A DNA stretch of 64,000 nucleotides, from the IMG/VR virus record IMGVR_UViG_3300042453_005121, positions 1 to 64,000 of that record; one strand, given 5' to 3'. This DNA is from a virus. Position numbers and translations under genes: made by a program. The number at the start of each line of letters is the position of its first letter. Within the stretch, counting starts at the first letter, position 1. Positions 60,127-64,000 of this stretch are shown piece by piece. The notes under the pieces were generated by a model, which saw only the letters and a list, made by a program, of their open reading frames with translations, was not told the DNA's origin and did not search any database.

Positions 60127-61004
60127 TGGGATTTTCGGAGTGGTTTTTGAGCGAGGCTCGGACTCCAAAGGTCATCATGTACCACGGAACGGCGTTCAGG
60201 AACTTGAGGCCGATAATGTCGCACGGACTTCTTCCCAATCCAAAGGGAAGGGCGTGGCAGGAAGATCCCGACTCGTCGTTCCACAGCGCCAGCAGGGCTT
60301 CTCTAGATGGCATATATCTCACCCGAAATCTGATGACTGCTCTTTCTGCTGCCAGCAACGGGGCCAATAGGAAATACATCAAAGAGGGCGATCTTTTGGT
60401 TGCGGTGGAGATGCAGCCGAAGACCGCGTTTGCCGACGAGGATGACCTCAACTTCATGGCTACCGTATCCAACATGGAGATGAGGGTGGCCGATTTGTAT
60501 TATTCATTGGAGAAGGGCGGTCCGGAAGGTCATTTGGAGGCTGCCAAGAACGAGTACAAGGATAGGTTCTTCTCCAGGGTGGGTTCGGAGGTTTCCTTGA
60601 ATCCCCTCGTCAAGGAACGTCTTGATTCAATGGTGGACTCTGTATTTGAGGCCGCGCTGAGGAGGCAGGCCGCCTATGTGGGCTACTACATGAAAAACTA
60701 TTTCAAAGACATCGGTATTCCCGACAAGAACGAAGCCGAAAGAAATTTCATGATGGCGAGGGAGGCATTGACGAGGACGCTCAAGTCGCTCGCAAATCCA
60801 TTCAACTACAAAAACGAGCCGTTCAATCTCACGGCAAGGGTGGAGGAGCCCATAGGATTCAGGGGATCAAACAGGATAGTTTGCATTTTGCACGTGCCGT
60901 TTGATTACAAGGAAAAGCCGAGGCTCGTGTACGGAACGGTCCCAGAAGATTTGATCAAGCAATGGGGGGAACGAAAGGGCGAGTGGAAGGGCGCTACCAC
61001 CTGA
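60123..61004 (+). CDS. ADP-ribosyltransferase-like protein with predicted capsid-targeting N-terminus
   Basis: 293 aa. It starts MMGFSEWFLSE|AR, an excellent match to the signal. Residues 18-100 have an H-Y-E style ART core: YHGTAF (His-21), SHGLLP, GIYLTRNL (Tyr-65) and LLVAVEM (Glu-96). The rest is helical and unrecognised. T4 injects ART Alt by a similar signal to modify host RNA polymerase, so the same strategy is inferred. It overlaps the convergent gene by 11 nt. Confidence 0.6.
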   Translation: MMGFSEWFLSEARTPKVIMYHGTAFRNLRPIMSHGLLPNPKGRAWQEDPDSSFHSASRASLDGIYLTRNLMTALSAASNGANRKYIKEGDLLVAVEMQPKTAFADEDDLNFMATVSNMEMRVADLYYSLEKGGPEGHLEAAKNEYKDRFFSRVGSEVSLNPLVKERLDSMVDSVFEAALRRQAAYVGYYMKNYFKDIGIPDKNEAERNFMMAREALTRTLKSLANPFNYKNEPFNLTARVEEPIGFRGSNRIVCILHVPFDYKEKPRLVYGTVPEDLIKQWGERKGEWKGATT

Positions 61005-61329
61005 GGTCGTCGGGCAGCCTTTCGTATATCTTGTCGCACTCCTCCTCGTGTCGGAGTGCTTCTCCCATGTTTCCCTTGATTCTTTCTTCCATGGCGTGCA
61101 TTTTGTTTGTTGCGTAGACGGCTAGCAGTTTGGTGGCCTCCATGGCCATTTCCGGCTCGCTGATTCCGGTGAGGTGGACGGATTCGTCTGGCCTTGGGTT
61201 TCTGTACATGAGCACGAAGCTCTTGAGTTGATCTGCGGTCATGGCGTCCAGATTCGGCACATTGGTCTCGGCGTACTGGCTTTCGCTGATTATTCCGGCG
61301 AGTAGCATTTCATATTTTGTCTTCTTCAT
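60994..61329 (-). CDS. Hypothetical helical protein with signal-like N-terminus
   Basis: 111 aa from the ATG at 61329. It starts MKKTKYEMLLAGIISE|SQ, a weaker variant of the capsid signal. It is helical (EMAMEATKLLAVYATNKMHA, MEERIKGNMGEALRHEEECD). It is divergent from the PQ-loop gene, with 16 nt between start codons and TATATAT between. Function unknown. Confidence 0.5.
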   Translation of the reverse strand: MKKTKYEMLLAGIISESQYAETNVPNLDAMTADQLKSFVLMYRNPRPDESVHLTGISEPEMAMEATKLLAVYATNKMHAMEERIKGNMGEALRHEEECDKIYERLPDDLRW

Positions 61330-61334
61330 GCAAC

Positions 61335-61341
61335 TATATAT
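61335..61341. promoter_or_regulatory. TATATAT between divergent start codons 16 nt apart
   Basis: It lies 4 nt from the plus-strand ATG (61346) and 5 nt from the minus-strand ATG (61329). No Shine-Dalgarno fits. Confidence 0.45.
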
Positions 61342-61345
61342 CCCC

Positions 61346-61609
61346 ATGGATTCCAACCTTGTTGAAATTTCCGGTTGGGTTGGTTCGGTGCTGCTCGCCT
61401 TCTGCGGCCTTCCTCAGGCATTGGAGTCATGGAGGACTGGGTCTTCTTCTGGCGTGACGTGGGGGCTTCTATTGATGTGGGGGGTCGGAGAGGTCTTGAC
61501 TCTGGTCTATGTGTTGCCGAAGATGGAGATTCCCTTGCTTTTCAATTATGCGGCCAACATCGTCTTCCTTTTGGTCATAACCTATTTCAAGGTCTGGCCG
61601 AGGTCTTGA
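61346..61609 (+). CDS. PQ-loop / SemiSWEET-like three-helix membrane protein
   Basis: 87 aa. It has three hydrophobic helices with the PQ-loop motif in GWVGSVLLAFCGLPQALES, then GVTWGLLLMWGVGEVLTLVY and LLFNYAANIVFLLVITYF. One triple-helix bundle is the SemiSWEET size; such proteins dimerise to move small sugars. Its role in a phage is unknown. It overlaps the convergent gene by 28 nt. Confidence 0.7.
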   Translation: MDSNLVEISGWVGSVLLAFCGLPQALESWRTGSSSGVTWGLLLMWGVGEVLTLVYVLPKMEIPLLFNYAANIVFLLVITYFKVWPRS

Positions 61610-61947
61610 TTTTTGATTAGTAGTTCTCCGACGACCTCCATGCGTCCGAGAAGTTCTTGAAATCCTTTCATGTCTGTTTTTTCTATCTTGTCCATCATGG
61701 AGTGCAGTTGTGAGCAGAGATCAACGTATTCTTTCTTGAGTTTTTCGGGGTTAAATTTGCCTTCTTTCGCTTGCTTGTAATATGGCAATTTGACCCTGAA
61801 ATGGTCGCGAGTAAGAAGTGCTGCTCCTCCTTTTTCTTCTGCTGCGTCCGCAATCTTCTTGGCGCCGTCAAACCTTTTGCCGGAGAATTCTTTTAATTCT
61901 GATTCTGATGATTCGTTGATTCCTGACAGTACAATCCAATCGTTCAT
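61582..61947 (-). CDS. Hypothetical helical protein with signal-like N-terminus
   Basis: 121 aa. It starts MNDWIVLSGINE|SS, a divergent form of the signal that keeps Trp and INE|S. The body is helical and charged (GAKKIADAAEEKGGAALLTR; EYVDLCSQLHSMMDKIEKTD). It has a GGAGAGAATTC ribosome site. Function unknown. Confidence 0.5.
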   Translation of the reverse strand: MNDWIVLSGINESSESELKEFSGKRFDGAKKIADAAEEKGGAALLTRDHFRVKLPYYKQAKEGKFNPEKLKKEYVDLCSQLHSMMDKIEKTDMKGFQELLGRMEVVGELLIKNQDLGQTLK

Positions 61948-61972
61948 GTGAATTCTCTCCCCTTATTATGGT

Positions 61973-63133
61973 TCATCCAGTCTTGAACTTTTCCTTTCTC
62001 AAGTCATCCATCAGGTCGCGATCGGACATGATTTCCTGCGAGTCCTTGAGCGACGCTGTTATGTAGTGCACAGTTCCCCCGTACCCTCCTTTTTCCGAGT
62101 ACTTCTTTGCGTCGCCGAAATCTGCATCGGGGCGTCTCAGTCTCACCAGTTCCTTGAGTTTATAAAAGTTGTCCTCCAAGTCGTCGGGATATGTGCTGCT
62201 GATCGTGACGGATGATCTGGAGAATCTCACGACGCCCCTAGATGTTTTCTTTGGTTCGGGTTTGAATTCGTTGGGCTTTGCATCCAAGCTCTTGTCTTCT
62301 TCTATGTCGTCGAATGCCTCTCCGAAGAGTCTTTCCATTGCTCTCTTGTCGGCGAAGTGGAATCCAGGCTTGTTGTGGGCCTTCAATGCGGCGATTACGT
62401 CGTGGAGTCTGGATTCGGAAAGGCCGTATTTCTTCGCATTCTTTTCCATCCATTCCGAAAGGTTTTGATTATCAGAAGGGTTGGCCGAATGTCCTTGGCC
62501 GAACTTCTTGAGTGAAGATATCTTGTCCACCATTCTCTGTATGTTCGGCGGAAGTGGAACGGATCTACCGAGCGGGAATCTTCTCGCCGGGTGATACTTT
62601 CCTGAGGTGAACGCGTCGTGCTTGTCCTTTATGACTAGGTCTTGCTGGTCTTGTGGAGTGGTGGGGTGGAACTGAGCACTTGTGATGTCTATGTAATGTC
62701 CCTCGGCCTCCACCCACCAGTGTTGTTGGGGGCTCTTCATGTTGTGGCCCTTTGGTGGGTTGGCGTCGTTGAGTCCGATCGCATACCCGGCGTGGTATCC
62801 CGGCTCTGGGGTTCCGTACCATCCGGCAACCTTTCTTGCCTTGAACCCTTTTTCCCTCAGGAATTTTGCTAGGTCGTCCGCCGCGTTAACGCACGTGAAG
62901 GATAGCGGATGGTGCTTGAATGGAACCACTCCCAAACTCTTGTCGTAATCCGTTCCGAGTTCGTCCTCAACGTGTTTTGGATTGTTTGGATCAAAGTGCA
63001 TGTTCTTTGGGCGCGTGATGTAATAGCACTTTTGGGCTCCGGGCTTTTTGACGAGATATTCTTTTACTGCGGCTTCAAGACGTTCCTTCATGCTCGGGGA
63101 AGGGTCGGCGAGCCACTCCATGAATGTCTTCAT
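61973..63133 (-). CDS. Transglutaminase/papain-like protein with predicted capsid-targeting N-terminus
   Basis: 386 aa. It starts MKTFMEWLADPS, matching MKTYQEF in form although no clear (L/I)xE follows at once. Residues 75-155 have a Cys-His-Asp arrangement: FTCVNAADDLAKFLREKGF (Cys-81), HWWVEAEGHYIDITSAQF (His-138, Asp-149), typical of transglutaminase-like or NlpC-type enzymes. The C-terminal half is unrecognised. It is coupled by ATGA to the upstream gene. Possible role: injected cross-linking or deamidating enzyme. Confidence 0.6.
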   Translation of the reverse strand: MKTFMEWLADPSPSMKERLEAAVKEYLVKKPGAQKCYYITRPKNMHFDPNNPKHVEDELGTDYDKSLGVVPFKHHPLSFTCVNAADDLAKFLREKGFKARKVAGWYGTPEPGYHAGYAIGLNDANPPKGHNMKSPQQHWWVEAEGHYIDITSAQFHPTTPQDQQDLVIKDKHDAFTSGKYHPARRFPLGRSVPLPPNIQRMVDKISSLKKFGQGHSANPSDNQNLSEWMEKNAKKYGLSESRLHDVIAALKAHNKPGFHFADKRAMERLFGEAFDDIEEDKSLDAKPNEFKPEPKKTSRGVVRFSRSSVTISSTYPDDLEDNFYKLKELVRLRRPDADFGDAKKYSEKGGYGGTVHYITASLKDSQEIMSDRDLMDDLRKEKFKTG

Positions 63134-63990
63134 TTCTCACCTACTTCACTCTTGAGTGATACCTTGGCATTGTCCAGGAACATCTCCTTGTCAAAGCCGG
63201 AAAACCCTCCGTATGGGGATTCAAACTTGAAGCTTTCCTTGTTTTGTAAATAGTCCTCCAAATCCAACTCCTCGGTCTTGGATATGAAGTCCGAAAGGTC
63301 CTGGCTGTGAATCTGGAGTCTGTACGGGTGGTTCTCCATGTCCACCCAGAATCCATTTTCATCGCTGCTGTCCATGGCCTTCTTGAACGATTCCCACGCG
63401 TCCTTCTCGGAGCCGGATACGTACGCGTCTTTGTATGCCGACGAAAGGGCTTCGCGCACCGAATTACTCGCATCCCAAGCAGCCTCTGCGTCATCTACCT
63501 CGTGGCCCTCCTCCTTGGCGACCCTGATCATCGTATCTTCCAGTTCATCATCGGCTTTATGGGACATGTCGTTCCAACTTATGTCCCAACTTATGTTATC
63601 GGCAAAGTCCATGTCGCCGCCGAACCAGTGACCGAAACCTCCCATGCCTTCCTTGTCGTCTGTAGAAACTATGTTCCCCAAATCCTCAAGGTCGTACTGC
63701 TTCAGCGTCACCGTGTCTCCTTCAAGGCTCATGTCTTTCGGGACGAGGCTTAGATGGCTGGCTATCTCATATTTTCTGCCTGTTTGCAGCATGTGCTTTA
63801 CCATATTGCCTATGTTTGGCTTTATCGCCTCTATGATCTTGCGGTCGGTTTCTTGGAGGTCTTTGAGGCTGAAGTTCCTTTCCGGGGCATATCCTCCTCC
63901 CTTGATCACGTGTATGGACGGGTGCTTTAGAAGCTCCATGATCGCCGGATGGTATCTCTTGGATGGCTTGCTGTTGCCTCTGCCCTTCAT
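63130..63990 (-). CDS. Hypothetical protein, possibly 5' partial
   Basis: 286 aa from the ATG at 63990, but the frame is open to the window edge (LGE precedes the Met), so the true start may lie outside. The N-terminus is basic (GRGNSKPSKRYHPAIMELLK) and the rest acidic and Trp/Asp-rich (FGGDMDFADNISWDISWNDM; DENGFWVDMENHPYRLQI). Not recognised. It is in an operon with the transglutaminase-like gene. Confidence 0.55.
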   Translation of the reverse strand: MKGRGNSKPSKRYHPAIMELLKHPSIHVIKGGGYAPERNFSLKDLQETDRKIIEAIKPNIGNMVKHMLQTGRKYEIASHLSLVPKDMSLEGDTVTLKQYDLEDLGNIVSTDDKEGMGGFGHWFGGDMDFADNISWDISWNDMSHKADDELEDTMIRVAKEEGHEVDDAEAAWDASNSVREALSSAYKDAYVSGSEKDAWESFKKAMDSSDENGFWVDMENHPYRLQIHSQDLSDFISKTEELDLEDYLQNKESFKFESPYGGFSGFDKEMFLDNAKVSLKSEVGEK

Positions 63991-64000
63991 TTCGCCGAGA

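Overview
The window is one contiguous piece of a large tailed-phage genome of the T4-like (contractile-tail myovirus) type. The evidence is the canonical head block at 0-10.7 kb: a gp20-like portal (cut by the left edge and carrying an intein), a core-like protein, a gp21-like prohead protease, a coiled-coil scaffold and a gp23-like major capsid protein, in T4 order. Genes are dense, lie on both strands, and often overlap by ATGA-type junctions. No rRNA, tRNA, integrase or CRISPR array was recognised. The host cannot be named. An Hsp20 and a small MGCGCGG protein are familiar from aquatic T4-like phages, but that is only suggestive.

Layout. 0-10.7 kb: head morphogenesis, with a methyltransferase, a ParB-like protein and an AAA+ ATPase inserted. 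10.7-13.6 kb: endonuclease island behind the capsid gene terminator (PD-(D/E)XK, zinc finger, GIY-YIG-like, HNH). 13.6-31.6 kb: virion-surface region with beta-propeller proteins, a 1392-aa repeat protein, a tail-fibre-like protein and a 1200-aa Cys-rich protein. Four of its proteins share one small module. The region also holds a phosphoesterase, a QueC homologue and a methyltransferase-like protein. 31.6-48.2 kb: many small genes plus enzymes (Dam-like MTase, LAGLIDADG protein, Nudix, nucleotidyltransferase, subtilisin, McsA-like, amidoligase). 48.2-64 kb: Hsp20, Dcm-like MTase, SNF2 helicase, DnaJ-domain protein, a second YGVE-repeat nuclease, a neck-like structural protein, and a cluster with GNAT/ART-like, ART-like and transglutaminase-like proteins.

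The most striking observation is a shared N-terminal signal. About twenty otherwise unrelated proteins on both strands begin with M-x(0-3)-F-x-E/D/K-W/Y-(L/M/F), followed at residues 9-15 by (L/I/M)-x-E and then usually a small residue (A, S or G). This matches in form the T4 capsid-targeting sequence (MKTYQEF...E) and the gp21 cleavage rule (L/I)xE|. The protease and a matching capsid-protein site (INE|S) are encoded here. The inference is that this phage packs a large, enzymatically diverse protein cargo into its head: a SNF2 helicase, a DnaJ protein, ADP-ribosyltransferase-like enzymes, a GNAT, a transglutaminase-like enzyme, a zinc-ribbon protein and many small proteins. These would enter the host with the DNA, an enlarged version of the T4 IP/Alt system.

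A recurrent TATATA/TATAAATA-like element sits upstream of many genes and is a candidate late promoter. At several genes it is only 1-9 nt from the start codon with no Shine-Dalgarno sequence, which raises the possibility of leaderless late mRNAs.
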